Assembly: GCF_003288845.1 (NCBI RefSeq)
Contig: NZ_NHYN01000005.1
Location: 1 to 64,000 of the forward strand
From: Helicobacter monodelphidis
GTDB taxonomy: Bacteria > Campylobacterota > Campylobacteria > Campylobacterales > Helicobacteraceae
Direction of reading: 5' to 3'
DNA length: 64,000 nucleotides
Shown here in pieces: positions 24,410 through 33,638 of this stretch. The first letter of the stretch is position 1; every line of letters starts with the position of its first letter. Below the pieces are notes generated by a model. That model searched no databases and was not told the origin of the DNA. It worked only from the letters and a program-made list of their open reading frames with translations. Made by a program: the position numbers and the translations under genes.

Positions 24410-24948
24410 TAAATATCCAAAATTGTGTAGACTGGTGTTAAGTTTTTTAATTTTTCTGTTCCTTGACATTCAAGTAAGTTTAGTAAAAAACATGCCTCAA
24501 TGCACTTTGCTTTTGCTGAAGTGATGAGCTTGACTGCTGCCTCTGCAGTTCCACCTGTTGCAATGAGGTCATCAATCAATAAAACTTTACAACCCTCCTC
24601 ACCCCTGAATGCATCAATGTGAATCTCTACTTCATCAAAACCATACTCTAGGGCATATTTTTCAGTGATTGTCGTTGAGGGGAGTTTACCCTTTTTACGA
24701 ATAGGAATAAAACCTTTTTTAAGGCGAGAAGCAAGAGCTGCACCAAAAATAAACCCTCTTGACTCAATCCCTGCAATATAATCCAGTGGATAAGTCTGGT
24801 AACGTTCTGTGAGTTTTTGCATTAAGAACTCAAATGCCTCTGCATGGTTCAGTAAAGTTGTTATATCTCTGAATACTATTCCGGGTTTTGGAAAATCCGG
24901 GATAGAACGAATATGCCTAAGAATAAAATTCTTTTCTTTTTCCGTCAT
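24409..24948 (-). CDS. apt: Adenine phosphoribosyltransferase Apt
   Basis: Salvages adenine to AMP using PRPP. 179 residues with [18 protein letters not shown] at the start, [10 protein letters not shown], and the PRPP loop [18 protein letters not shown] near residue 125. I chose ATG 24948 after AAAGGATTC; the frame reaches up to a TTG at 24963. Confidence 0.96.
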   Translation of the reverse strand: MTEKEKNFILRHIRSIPDFPKPGIVFRDITTLLNHAEAFEFLMQKLTERYQTYPLDYIAGIESRGFIFGAALASRLKKGFIPIRKKGKLPSTTITEKYALEYGFDEVEIHIDAFRGEEGCKVLLIDDLIATGGTAEAAVKLITSAKAKCIEACFLLNLLECQGTEKLKNLTPVYTILDI

Positions 24949-25008
24949 TTTGAATCCTTTCAAGATAAGATAAACCTAAAGGAGGTAACCCTCATTTTTA
25001 TTTAAAGA

Positions 25009-25341
25009 TTACAATAAGGCTTCAATCTTTTGCTCTAGGTCTTTAATGCGATTCTTGTATTTTTCGCTATCTACACGATATTGCGAATTTCTTTGCTTTA
25101 AGAGTTTAACCTCATTGCGTAATGAAGTGATTTCATCTGTAAGAATATCAATATTCCCAAGTCCTCTCTGTAGTTGTAATTGATGCTTACGAATCAGAAT
25201 TTCTGCTTCCTGTAAAGTCAATTTTAACACAGCACTATTTTTTTCCTCTTTTTGTGCAATACTGCGATAATAAAGAGTTTTTACGGTAACAAAGACTACA
25301 AATAAAATAATTGCAGCAACAACGAGCCATTCATAGAGCAT
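25009..25341 (-). CDS. Conserved membrane-anchored coiled-coil protein
   Basis: 110 residues: one N-terminal membrane helix (about 4-25, WLVVAAIILFVVFVTV) and then a coiled coil of about 80 residues (EITSLRNEVKLLKQRN). H. pylori has an unnamed gene in the same position between apt and rpiB. Function unknown; the layout resembles small division or envelope scaffolds. Confidence 0.75.
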   Translation of the reverse strand: MLYEWLVVAAIILFVVFVTVKTLYYRSIAQKEEKNSAVLKLTLQEAEILIRKHQLQLQRGLGNIDILTDEITSLRNEVKLLKQRNSQYRVDSEKYKNRIKDLEQKIEALL

Positions 25342-25374
25342 TTTTCTCTCCTTAAGTGTGATGAAAATTCCTTG

Positions 25375-25806
25375 CTAAGCTGTTTCTATTTTGCAAATTC
25401 TATGACTATGCCGACCACCTTCAAAACTTGTTTGAATGAAGGCTTCAAGGATAGATTCTGCCGTCCCTATTCCAACCACTCTTGCCCCTAAGCACAAAAT
25501 ATTTGCATCGTTGTGGAGTCGAGAAAGTTGAGCTGTGTAAGCATCATGACACAGAGCCGCACGAATTCCAGCAAATCTGTTAGCAGCAATACTCATTCCA
25601 ATACCCGTTCCACAAATTAGAATCCCTCTTGCTTCTTTTTCTTGTGCTAGAATTTGTGCTACTTCTTTCGCATAATCAGGATAATCAACACGATTTACAT
25701 CGTGCGTTCCCATATCTAGCACATTAAAACCTTTAGATTCCAAGAAACTCTTTAGGTATGCTTTGAGTTCAAATCCTGCGTGGTCAGATGCGATAATATA
25801 TTTCAT
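25375..25806 (-). CDS. rpiB: Ribose-5-phosphate isomerase B
   Basis: Interconverts ribose-5-phosphate and ribulose-5-phosphate. 143 residues with ASDHAGFELK at the start, GILICGTGIGMSIAANRFAGIRAALC (phosphate site and catalytic Cys region) near residue 60, and HNDANILCLGARVVG. Sits in the apt-folD block on the minus strand. Confidence 0.95.
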   Translation of the reverse strand: MKYIIASDHAGFELKAYLKSFLESKGFNVLDMGTHDVNRVDYPDYAKEVAQILAQEKEARGILICGTGIGMSIAANRFAGIRAALCHDAYTAQLSRLHNDANILCLGARVVGIGTAESILEAFIQTSFEGGRHSHRICKIETA

Positions 25807-25815
25807 TACTCTCTC

Positions 25816-26481
25816 CTATATTAAAGTGCCAATATGCAACAGGAATGCTAACACCGCCTGCACAGGAACAAATAAAATTTGTCTTGTTGGTTCAAAAGCC
25901 AAACAAAGCATAAATGCTAAAGTGCCACCCATCATACCAATCCTCTCATAAAGACGAGGAATCGCATAAAGTTTGAAGCGACTTAACTGATAGCATAAAG
26001 CATGTGCACCATCAAAAGATGGAAATGGTAATAGGTTGATTACAGCAAGCACAACATTAATCAGCAAAAGCTGTTCCAAAAAAGTTCCGAGCATATCATC
26101 TAACCAAACAGGAGGTAAAAAATTCCATATCATTACCACCAGTAAAGCTACTAAGAAATTGTAAGAAATTCCGGCTAAAGCGACAACAGTAAGTGCATTA
26201 TAGCCACCATTCTTATAGACAACTTCTGTATTAACAGGAACAGGCTTTGCCCAACCAAACAAGAAAGGTGCATCAATTAAAAAAAGCATCAAGGGGAGAA
26301 TGAGAGTGCCGATTGGGTCGATATGTGAAATGGGATTGATCGTTAAACGTCCATAATGTTTTGCGGTGTTGTCTCCATAATGATAAGCACTTAAGCCATG
26401 CATTAATTCATGTCCAACAATCGCAATAATCAATGCACCGATGGCAATGATTATTTTTGCTATATCGAAATTCTCAAACAT
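25816..26481 (-). CDS. Site-2-type membrane metalloprotease (M50 family)
   Basis: 221 residues, about five to six membrane segments. Zinc motif HELMH (in VGHELMHGLSAYHYGD near residue 24) and the third ligand in NLLPFPSFDGAH near residue 150. This short form without PDZ domain matches the Rip/SpoIVFB-like YwhC group; its substrate is unknown. It overlaps lepB by one base, so the two are co-translated. Confidence 0.92.
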   Translation of the reverse strand: MFENFDIAKIIIAIGALIIAIVGHELMHGLSAYHYGDNTAKHYGRLTINPISHIDPIGTLILPLMLFLIDAPFLFGWAKPVPVNTEVVYKNGGYNALTVVALAGISYNFLVALLVVMIWNFLPPVWLDDMLGTFLEQLLLINVVLAVINLLPFPSFDGAHALCYQLSRFKLYAIPRLYERIGMMGGTLAFMLCLAFEPTRQILFVPVQAVLAFLLHIGTLI

Positions 26482-27365
26482 TATGGATTAGCCTTTTGTC
26501 CTAATTCTTCAGCAGCTTCTTTGAGGGCATGATTACTCTCTTGATTTTGTGCTTGAATTTGTTGTTTTTTCTTTAATTCTAGCTCTTCAATACTTTTTCC
26601 AAGTCTATCCCAACGAACTTTGTAGTCATCATCGATACTCATCCAAATGACCCAAGGAGTTCCAATCAAAGAACGATAAGGTACACTTCCCCACATACGA
26701 GAATCACTGGAACCATCGCGATTGTCACCCATCATAAAAAAATGATCCTCTTCGACCTTATAATGGAAGAAAATTTCATTACCCTGACTGTAAACTTCCA
26801 TTGCAATGCTTTCACTTAAATAGCGTAGGGTGTCGTAAGCATTTGGCGTATCTAGTGCGTGGTTACCATAATGAACACCCGGATGTTCATTTAAATAAGG
26901 GTCATAAACAAAAATTTTATTATTAAAAAAACTTCGTTTTTCATTGCCGGCATAATGTTCTGCAATGTAACTATCCCCTTCTTTTGGGCGAAAATATAAA
27001 CCTTTTTTGGTATAAATCACCTCATCACCGCCTACAGCCACAACGCGTTTAACATAATTTGTGCGGTCATCTAAGGGATAGCGAAAAATAACAATTTCCC
27101 CACGTCTTGGATGTTCTCCTTCTATTAAGTGTCCATTACCATTGAAGTCAGGTAAAATAGGTAGCTCCAGCCATGGAATACGGGGGAGTATAACGCCATA
27201 AGCGTATTTTTTACCCAAAAGCATATCACCAATCAACATACTATTTTTCATACTTCCGCTAGGAATAATATAAGATTGTGTAATAAAAAAAATAACAAAC
27301 AGGACGATAAGAAGTGTGCCAGTCCAGCTATTCAAAAATTGTAAACTTGACTTCCAAAGTTTCAT
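26481..27365 (-). CDS. lepB: Signal peptidase I LepB
   Basis: Cleaves Sec/Tat signal peptides. 294 residues; one N-terminal membrane helix, catalytic Ser in IPSGSMKNSMLIGD near residue 37 and catalytic Lys in RTNYVKRVVAVGGD near 127, followed by box E (FFMMGDNRDGSSDSR). A Gln/Glu/Lys-rich tail closes the protein. Confidence 0.96.
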   Translation of the reverse strand: MKLWKSSLQFLNSWTGTLLIVLFVIFFITQSYIIPSGSMKNSMLIGDMLLGKKYAYGVILPRIPWLELPILPDFNGNGHLIEGEHPRRGEIVIFRYPLDDRTNYVKRVVAVGGDEVIYTKKGLYFRPKEGDSYIAEHYAGNEKRSFFNNKIFVYDPYLNEHPGVHYGNHALDTPNAYDTLRYLSESIAMEVYSQGNEIFFHYKVEEDHFFMMGDNRDGSSDSRMWGSVPYRSLIGTPWVIWMSIDDDYKVRWDRLGKSIEELELKKKQQIQAQNQESNHALKEAAEELGQKANP

Positions 27366-27374
27366 ATATTTTCC

Positions 27375-28217
27375 TTAGTTTTGTTGCCGAAAAGCAATAA
27401 GAGTGTTTTCCAGTAAAGAAATAATAGTCATTGGTCCAACACCACCTGGAACAGGAGTGATATACGAACATAGCGGAGAGACATTCTTGAAGTCAACATC
27501 ACCAACAATGTGATGGTTTAGTTTGTTGATACCAATATCAATTACAATCGCACCTTCTTTGACCATTCCTGCTGTAATGAGGTTAGGTTTTCCTACACCC
27601 ACGCAAACAATATCTGCATTTTGTGTGTGGAATGTGAGATTTTTCGTGTAAATATGACAAATGCAGACGGTTGTTTCCGCGTTTAACATAAGAGCATAGA
27701 GGGGTTTTCCGACAATATTACTTGCCCCAACAATCACGACATTTTTTCCACGCAAAGGAATGTTATAGGATTTCAGTAGGGTCATTATGCCTTTTGGTGT
27801 CGCAGGAATAAAGGCATTTAGTCCAGACATCACTCGTCCGACATTGTAAGGGTGAAATCCGTCAACATCTTTGTGGACAGAAATTTTTGCCAAGATGGAA
27901 TGGGTGTTCAGGTGGGCGGGTAAGGGAAGTTGTACTAAAATACCATTGATATTTGAGTCATCATTGAGCTGTTGAATAAGGCCTTCTAATTCTTCTTGAG
28001 TTGTTTCACGAGACAATAAATGTAGAATAGCTTGAATGCCAACCCTCTCACTTGCTTTTTTTTTCATACGTACATAGCTTTGACTTGCAGGGTCATCCCC
28101 AACCAAAATAACGGCTAAAATTGGTTTTTTTTGATATTTTTCGTAGATAAGATTGACTTCTTGTGTTAATTGTTGCTCGATATTCTCTGCAATTTTTTTG
28201 CCATCAAGGAGTTGCAT
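27375..28217 (-). CDS. folD: Methylenetetrahydrofolate dehydrogenase/cyclohydrolase FolD
   Basis: Bifunctional one-carbon enzyme, 280 residues. SYVRMKKKASE holds the catalytic Lys, GILVQLPLP and PATPKGIMTLL follow, and the NADP fold has VVIVGASNIVGKP; PVPGGVGPMTI is near the end. It heads the minus-strand run and diverges from the cytochrome gene. Confidence 0.97.
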   Translation of the reverse strand: MQLLDGKKIAENIEQQLTQEVNLIYEKYQKKPILAVILVGDDPASQSYVRMKKKASERVGIQAILHLLSRETTQEELEGLIQQLNDDSNINGILVQLPLPAHLNTHSILAKISVHKDVDGFHPYNVGRVMSGLNAFIPATPKGIMTLLKSYNIPLRGKNVVIVGASNIVGKPLYALMLNAETTVCICHIYTKNLTFHTQNADIVCVGVGKPNLITAGMVKEGAIVIDIGINKLNHHIVGDVDFKNVSPLCSYITPVPGGVGPMTIISLLENTLIAFRQQN

Positions 28218-28292
28218 ATTTTCCCTTTACTTTGAACTTAAAGTGTGATATTATAGGGAAAACTTGGTTTTATTTTCATTAAAAGGAACAAA

Positions 28293-28646
28293 ATGCAGAG
28301 AGTTTTTTTAATTTTGTTTTTTTCTTTATGTTTATGGGCGGAAGATGAAAGCTTTATTACACAATTTGAATATGGAAGAATGCTCTATGAGAATCCGCGT
28401 GGTATCGGTTGTGTCAGTTGCCATGGGCTTGAGGGTGAGGGTCGGGAAATTGCCATTTACCACAATAAAAAGGGTATGCAAATTTTAAGTGGTGGTGTGA
28501 TTAATAATTTAGACTATTCACAATTTGCCTCCACTCTAAAAAAAGGGACACGTGTTATGCCACGTTATTACTTAGAGGATTCAGAAATACGTGCTATTCA
28601 TTTATATTTAAAAGAAATGCGTGATTTTAAGGCTTCTTCCCGCTAG
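28293..28646 (+). CDS. Periplasmic monoheme cytochrome c
   Basis: 117 residues with a signal peptide (to about residue 16, SLCLWA) and one heme site CVSCH near residue 40 in GIGCVSCHGLEGEG. The likely axial Met lies in TRVMPRYYL near 90. The LYENPRGIGC start is common among Campylobacterota c-type cytochromes. Its electron partner is unknown. It ends with a 20-base convergent overlap with the antiporter gene. Confidence 0.88.
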   Translation: MQRVFLILFFSLCLWAEDESFITQFEYGRMLYENPRGIGCVSCHGLEGEGREIAIYHNKKGMQILSGGVINNLDYSQFASTLKKGTRVMPRYYLEDSEIRAIHLYLKEMRDFKASSR

Positions 28647-29832
28647 ATTCTTTATGTTGCTTGATATGCTGTAAAGCGTTTTTTAAGCGATACATATTCA
28701 AGAATTTGATAATAATGACAAAGAGAATACCCTCACTTAATGCGGCAATGACAAAGGTGTAATATTCATCAGAGGTAATTGCACCCATATCATGCCCAAG
28801 TGTTGCAAAAGCGACAAGGAATGTCAGAGGCATACATGAGCTAAATAAGCTTAAAAGAAGACTATTCCAATCCTTGAGATAGTGGCGATTTGCAAGGAAT
28901 CCTGCACATAAATGAATGCAGAGCATAATACAAATGAGTTGAATTGCATCCATAAAAAGATAGGGCTTTTGTAAGATGATATTGATATCAAGGGTGGTAC
29001 CAACAAAGACAAAAAATAATGGCACTAAGAATCCAAAACCAAAATCGTGGAGTTTTTTGGGTAATTCTTTATTGTAGCGAAAGAAAGTTGTGATGATCAT
29101 TCCTGCAAAGAATGCACCTAAAATATGGTCAATATCTAAGAAAGTAACGATGGCAATCATTACAAAAAAGAGCATCATACTAAAGCGAATATCCTCGTTC
29201 ATTGTAATTTCTTTTGGAATAAAATAAAGTTTTAAGAGTGGAAACCACCAAAAAATGATTTTTGCAATCATAAATAAAACACCCACAACCGCTAAGAATA
29301 AAAATAAAACAAGGAGTGTTTTGTAAAGTTCAAAGGTAAAGCCATAGCGATAGAATCCGGAGACTAAAACAAGGGCAATAATGCTTAAAAATTCTCCTAA
29401 AATCCCAATTTGTAGGGCATTATTTAGCCAAATTTGATTCTTTCCATAATATTTTAAAAGTGCCATAATCATACCTACAGACATGACAGGAAAAGCAATG
29501 ACATAAAAATTGGAATAGTTCGTATTAATTGCTATGATGACACTAAGAATATAAATTGTTGAAAAATAAATGAATGCCCGTTTAAGAAAGGATTTTCCAA
29601 GTTTAAAAAATTCCTTGAGGTCAATTTCCATTCCGGCTAAAAACATTAGAAAGAAAAAACCAACCTTTGCCACTGCAACAAATACTCCAGATGGGTCTAA
29701 AATACCGAAGTAAAAGGCGGCCATACCTAGCAAAATTTCAATCACTGAAGGGGGGATTCTTGTTAAGCGACTGAAAAAAGGTGAAAGCATCAGTAAAGCG
29801 GCAGCGACACCTAAAGGAACAAGATAGCTCAT
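28627..29832 (-). CDS. Monovalent cation:proton antiporter (CPA2/KefB-like)
   Basis: 401 residues, about 12 membrane segments, Na/H exchanger fold. Early FFLMFLAGMEIDLKEF and the middle ILGAFFAGMIITTF are the CPA2 landmarks. No TrkA-N (NAD-binding) domain follows, so a plain K+ or Na+/H+ antiporter is more likely than full KefB/C. It overlaps the rhodanese gene by 4 bases. Confidence 0.85.
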   Translation of the reverse strand: MSYLVPLGVAAALLMLSPFFSRLTRIPPSVIEILLGMAAFYFGILDPSGVFVAVAKVGFFFLMFLAGMEIDLKEFFKLGKSFLKRAFIYFSTIYILSVIIAINTNYSNFYVIAFPVMSVGMIMALLKYYGKNQIWLNNALQIGILGEFLSIIALVLVSGFYRYGFTFELYKTLLVLFLFLAVVGVLFMIAKIIFWWFPLLKLYFIPKEITMNEDIRFSMMLFFVMIAIVTFLDIDHILGAFFAGMIITTFFRYNKELPKKLHDFGFGFLVPLFFVFVGTTLDINIILQKPYLFMDAIQLICIMLCIHLCAGFLANRHYLKDWNSLLLSLFSSCMPLTFLVAFATLGHDMGAITSDEYYTFVIAALSEGILFVIIIKFLNMYRLKNALQHIKQHKESSGKKP

Positions 29833-30155
29833 ATTTTTGTAGCACCCTCTCCTACAATGGGAATCCCGTATTTAGGTAAGTAGAAAAAATTTTTATTGAT
29901 AGCAACAACATTATCGTGTCCTTCTTGTTCTAGCTTTGCGGCTAAACTCATAGCGACAGAACCACTATGGCAGTAAAGTGCAATTTGCTTATCGCGGTTT
30001 TCTTCAGCAATAAAACCGATACGTTCGGCGGATTCAATATGAATAGCATTTTCTACATGACTGATAAGATAATAGCCTCTTGTACGAACATCAATAAAAA
30101 TTGTATTCTCTTTATCAAAAGTCTTGAGGTCTAAAATTTTTGTTTGAGGTGGCAT
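29829..30155 (-). CDS. Rhodanese-domain protein
   Basis: 108 residues, one rhodanese fold. Catalytic Cys in IALYCHSGSVAMSLA near residue 64, IDVRTRGYYLISHVENAIHI in front. It may carry sulfur or sense redox state; coupling by a 4-base overlap to the antiporter suggests a joint role. Confidence 0.88.
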   Translation of the reverse strand: MPPQTKILDLKTFDKENTIFIDVRTRGYYLISHVENAIHIESAERIGFIAEENRDKQIALYCHSGSVAMSLAAKLEQEGHDNVVAINKNFFYLPKYGIPIVGEGATKI

Positions 30156-30205
30156 ATCACTCCTTAATATTATTTATTATTTTTTGGAATCATAGCAAAT
30201 TTTTC

Positions 30206-30973
30206 TTAAAGCCCCAAATAGAGTAATAGAATGCCCAACAAAATACGATATATTCCAAAAGGGATAAAACTAAATTTAGAAATAAAATTTAGAAAAAATT
30301 TGATTGCAAAAAGGGCAGAAATAAATGAAACAAGCATACCGACAAGTAAAACTTCAATATATTCTATACTGATGGCTTCATGATGCTTAAAAATACTATA
30401 CGAAGAGGCAATCAGCATTGTCGGAAAGGCAAGCAAAAAGGAGAATTCTGCAGCAGTTCCACGATTGAAGCCTAGTAGGAGTCCACCAATAATTGTTGCA
30501 CCACTTCTTGAAACTCCTGGAATCATTGCTAACGATTGGAAGCAACCGATAATAAAGGCCTGCTTGTATGAAATAGAGTTAATATCTTGAATGGCATAAA
30601 TCTTATTACGGTGGAGATACTCGACAATAATAAAAATAAAACCGCCAAGAATGAGAGTATAAGGAATGATACCTGAAGTGAGAATTTTTTCTAAAAAGTC
30701 ACTAAACAAAAAGCCAACCGTTCCTGTAGGAAAAAATGCGATAGCAAGCTTAGAGAGAAAAGAAAGCCCTGAAACAAAACGTTGCCAAAATAAAACAAGT
30801 ACGGCAAGAATTGAACCTAATTGTACTACAACAACAAAATTTTTAAATAAATTGTGTTGTTGATCGATATCTAATAAATGTGCGGTTGTTAGCATATGTG
30901 CAGTTGAAGAAATAGGTAAGAATTCTGTCAATCCTTCGACAAAACCCAGAATCATACTGTGATAAATGTCCAT
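30206..30973 (-). CDS. uppP: Undecaprenyl-diphosphatase UppP (BacA)
   Basis: Recycles the lipid carrier of peptidoglycan and LPS; loss gives bacitracin sensitivity. 255 residues, about eight membrane segments, with EGLTEFLPISSTAHM near residue 14 and PGVSRSGATIIGG near 150, both catalytic signatures of the family. Confidence 0.96.
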   Translation of the reverse strand: MDIYHSMILGFVEGLTEFLPISSTAHMLTTAHLLDIDQQHNLFKNFVVVVQLGSILAVLVLFWQRFVSGLSFLSKLAIAFFPTGTVGFLFSDFLEKILTSGIIPYTLILGGFIFIIVEYLHRNKIYAIQDINSISYKQAFIIGCFQSLAMIPGVSRSGATIIGGLLLGFNRGTAAEFSFLLAFPTMLIASSYSIFKHHEAISIEYIEVLLVGMLVSFISALFAIKFFLNFISKFSFIPFGIYRILLGILLLYLGL

Positions 30974-31073
30974 TAAGAGGTATCCTTTTGAAAAGAGTTT
31001 TTTAAAATTTTAAAAGATTGTAGCATATTAAAGGCTGTTTTTGCTACAATCAGGCTTTAAAAAAGGGGGAGTG

Positions 31074-32495
31074 ATGTTTAGGAAGATTTTAATTGCAAAT
31101 AGAGGTGAAATTGCAGTGCGGATTATCCGTGCTTGTAATGACTTAAACATTCAGAGTATTGCCATTTATTCGCGTGCAGACAGAGATGGATTGCATGTAA
31201 AAATGGCTTCAGAAGCTCATGAGATTAGCGAAGATCCAATTGCTGGATATTTAGATGCAGATAAAATTATTGAGATGGCAAAAGAAAATGGTGCAGAAGC
31301 AATTCATCCGGGTTACGGATTTTTAAGTGAAAATGCTGAATTTGCAAGAAAAGTTAGAGATTCAGGTTTAACATGGATTGGTCCAAGTAGCGAAGTTATT
31401 GCAAAAATGGGAGATAAAAATGCAGCCAGAGAACTGATGATTAAGAATGGAATTCCAGTTGTGCCAGGAACAGAGCCACTGAATTCAGAGAGTATGCATA
31501 CCATCAAACTTTATGCACAAAAAATTGGCTATCCGGTTATCCTCAAAGCAAGTAGTGGAGGGGGCGGACGTGGTATTCGTGTTGTGTATAAGGAGGAAGA
31601 TTTACAAGATAGTTTCAATGCATGTAAACGCGAAGCGATGGCATTTTTTAAAAATGACGCGGTTTTTATGGAAAAGTTTGTTGTTAACCCCAAACATATT
31701 GAATTTCAGATACTTGCTGATAATTATGGACATACTGTTCATCTCTTTGAACGCGATTGTTCCATTCAAAGACGTCATCAAAAATTAATTGAAGTTGCTC
31801 CATCACCTTCTATTAGCAATGATTTAAGACGTCGTATGGGTGCGGTTGCGGTTGCAGCTGCAAAGGCTGTGGGTTACGAGAATGCAGGAACAGTCGAGTT
31901 CTTACTTGATGACGACAATCGTTTTTATTTTATGGAGATGAATACGAGGATTCAGGTTGAGCATGGTGTAACGGAGGAGATTACGGGGCTTGATTTAATT
32001 GGAAGGCAAATTAGAATTGCGAGTGGCGAGATTTTAGATTTAACACAATCTGATATTCATCATCAAGGTTATGCGATTGAGGTGCGGATTAATGCTGAAG
32101 ATGTACGAAATGATTTTGTGCCTAGCCCAGGAAAAATTACTGCTTATTATCCTTCATTGGGTCCTTTTGTGCGTGTGGATAGCTGTATTTATAAAGATTT
32201 TGTTATTCCACCTTATTATGACTCTATGGTGGCAAAGTTAATTGTGCGGGCATCTAGTTATGATCTTGCGGTTAGGAAACTCCAACGTGCTTTAGGAGAA
32301 TTTAAAATTCGTGGAGTACATACTACACTTCCTTTTTTGATGAATATTTGCAAGGATAAAGAATTCAGAAAAGGATTATATGACACTTCCTATTTGGAAA
32401 AAAGGATAGCAGAATTGATGCCAAAAGAGGAGCGAGATGCTTCTGATGAGGCTGCAGTAATTGTTGCAGCAATTGCTGTTCGTGCGGGAATGTAG
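31074..32495 (+). CDS. Biotin carboxylase, PycA-like (pyruvate carboxylase subunit A type)
   Basis: 473 residues, ATP-grasp biotin carboxylase: FRKILIANRGEIAVRIIRAC start, SSGGGGRGIR ATP loop near 165, ERDCSIQRRHQKLIE and FYFMEMNTRIQVEH near 290. It differs from the second copy at 38699, which sits by accB. The C-terminus ends in an extension rich in Ala/Glu. Overall phrasing (KMGDKNAAR, EFQILADNYG) recalls Campylobacter PycA from memory, which would make oxaloacetate with a separate PycB. An odd G replaces P in the usual VEHPVTE. No carboxyltransferase is nearby. Start ATG 31074 follows GGGGGAG. Confidence 0.75.
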   Translation: MFRKILIANRGEIAVRIIRACNDLNIQSIAIYSRADRDGLHVKMASEAHEISEDPIAGYLDADKIIEMAKENGAEAIHPGYGFLSENAEFARKVRDSGLTWIGPSSEVIAKMGDKNAARELMIKNGIPVVPGTEPLNSESMHTIKLYAQKIGYPVILKASSGGGGRGIRVVYKEEDLQDSFNACKREAMAFFKNDAVFMEKFVVNPKHIEFQILADNYGHTVHLFERDCSIQRRHQKLIEVAPSPSISNDLRRRMGAVAVAAAKAVGYENAGTVEFLLDDDNRFYFMEMNTRIQVEHGVTEEITGLDLIGRQIRIASGEILDLTQSDIHHQGYAIEVRINAEDVRNDFVPSPGKITAYYPSLGPFVRVDSCIYKDFVIPPYYDSMVAKLIVRASSYDLAVRKLQRALGEFKIRGVHTTLPFLMNICKDKEFRKGLYDTSYLEKRIAELMPKEERDASDEAAVIVAAIAVRAGM

Positions 32496-32556
32496 ATTAT
32501 CGAAGTATTCTTGCATTCTCTAATAACAATAATATTGATAGTTTTAAAGGAAAAAG

Positions 32557-33000
32557 ATGAGTGTTAAGACACAGGTTTTGAATGACATCAAAGAGGCAAT
32601 GAAGAATAAAGATGATTTTAAACGCGATACTTTACGCGTTTTGAATGCAGCCTTTAAGCAGATTGAGGTTGATGAGCGGATTGAATTGAGCGATGAACGT
32701 ATTTATCAAATTATTGCGAGTGAGATTAAAAAAAGAAAAGATGCAATAGGGCTTTATCAGCAGGGTAATCGCGAGGATTTGGCACAAAAAGAGCAAAAGG
32801 AAGTAGATATTTTAGCAGGGTATCTGCCAACACAATTAAGTGATGAAGAATTAGTGGGCATTCTTCAAGAAATGATTCAAACACTGGGCATTACAGATAT
32901 AAAGGAACAAGGAAAGCTTATGAAAGAGGCGAAAGCAAGAATGGGAGCGAGTGTAGATGGCAAAAGATTGAATGAATTTGTCCGCAAATTACTTATGTAA
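32557..33000 (+). CDS. GatB/YqeY-domain protein
   Basis: 147 residues of YqeY type: DIKEAMKNKDDFKRDTLRVLNAAFKQ at the N-terminus, AGYLPTQLSDEEL in the middle and GASVDGKRLNEFVRKLL at the end. The family resembles the tRNA-contacting tail of GatB; exact role unknown. AAAGGAAAAAG precedes ATG 32557. Confidence 0.9.
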   Translation: MSVKTQVLNDIKEAMKNKDDFKRDTLRVLNAAFKQIEVDERIELSDERIYQIIASEIKKRKDAIGLYQQGNREDLAQKEQKEVDILAGYLPTQLSDEELVGILQEMIQTLGITDIKEQGKLMKEAKARMGASVDGKRLNEFVRKLLM

Positions 33001-33068
33001 GACTTCAAAAAAATAACGCACCCTCAGAGAAAGAAATAATTTCAAATTTTCTTTGGAATGCAGTAGAA

Positions 33069-33107
33069 TGACTCTGTACATTATCAAAAGAATAAAGTGC
33101 AGAGTCA
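33069..33107. repeat. Hairpin between convergent yqeY-like and RRM genes
   Basis: TGACTCTGTAC (33069-33079) and GTGCAGAGTCA (33097-33107) form an 11-base stem with one G-U, 17-base loop. No T run follows on either strand, so it is not a standard terminator, though it may serve both genes. Confidence 0.4.
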
Positions 33108-33142
33108 GTTCAGATATTCAAGAAAAGCTACTCAAATCCGCT

Positions 33143-33394
33143 TTACATCTGTTTTCTTGGTCTTGCTTCATTTACGCGAAGGTTGCGTCCCATATAATCA
33201 GTATTATTTAACGCTTCTATCGCTTTTAATGCACCCGTATCATCCATCTCCACAAATCCAAATCCTTTAGGTCTTCCTGTTTCCCTGTCATTAATGAGTT
33301 TAACAGAAATTACCTCGCCAAATTGCCCAAAAAGCTTCCGCATATCTTCTTCGGAAGCACTATAGACTATATTGCCTATATAAACACTTTTCAT
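33143..33394 (-). CDS. RRM-type RNA-binding protein
   Basis: 83 residues, one RNA-recognition motif: RNP2 VYIGNI near residue 4, RNP1 KGFGFVEM near 42. Basic tail RPRKQM. Single-RRM proteins of this kind occur in Helicobacter and cyanobacteria and probably act in post-transcriptional control. ATG 33394 has GGAG upstream; an earlier ATG at 33415 does not. Confidence 0.93.
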   Translation of the reverse strand: MKSVYIGNIVYSASEEDMRKLFGQFGEVISVKLINDRETGRPKGFGFVEMDDTGALKAIEALNNTDYMGRNLRVNEARPRKQM

Positions 33395-33420
33395 AACTAG
33401 ACTCCAAAAAGCCATACTTT

Positions 33421-33456
33421 GGGTAAATCATCATGCAAAAGATGGTAATATTACCC
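33421..33456. promoter_or_regulatory. Stem-loop in the leader of the RRM gene
   Basis: GGGTAA (33421-33426) pairs with TTACCC (33451-33456), with inner CATC/GATG pairing. It lies in the minus-strand leader 27 bases before the RRM start, a suitable place for autoregulation by the RNA-binding protein. A further inverted repeat AATAATCC/GGATTATT lies at about 33490-33540. Confidence 0.35.
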
Positions 33457-33638
33457 AGATTGTATGCTTTAGCTAAAAAATTCCATTAACAGAATAATCC
33501 AAAAACAGCAATTCTTAGAATTCCTTAGAGGGATTATTTTATTAATGATGGCTAATGATAGTTATTTATCACTTAGTCTATGTTAAAATTTTAAAAGTTA
33601 TATCCTTATATTAGGGAAATAATAAAATAAGGTTACAT

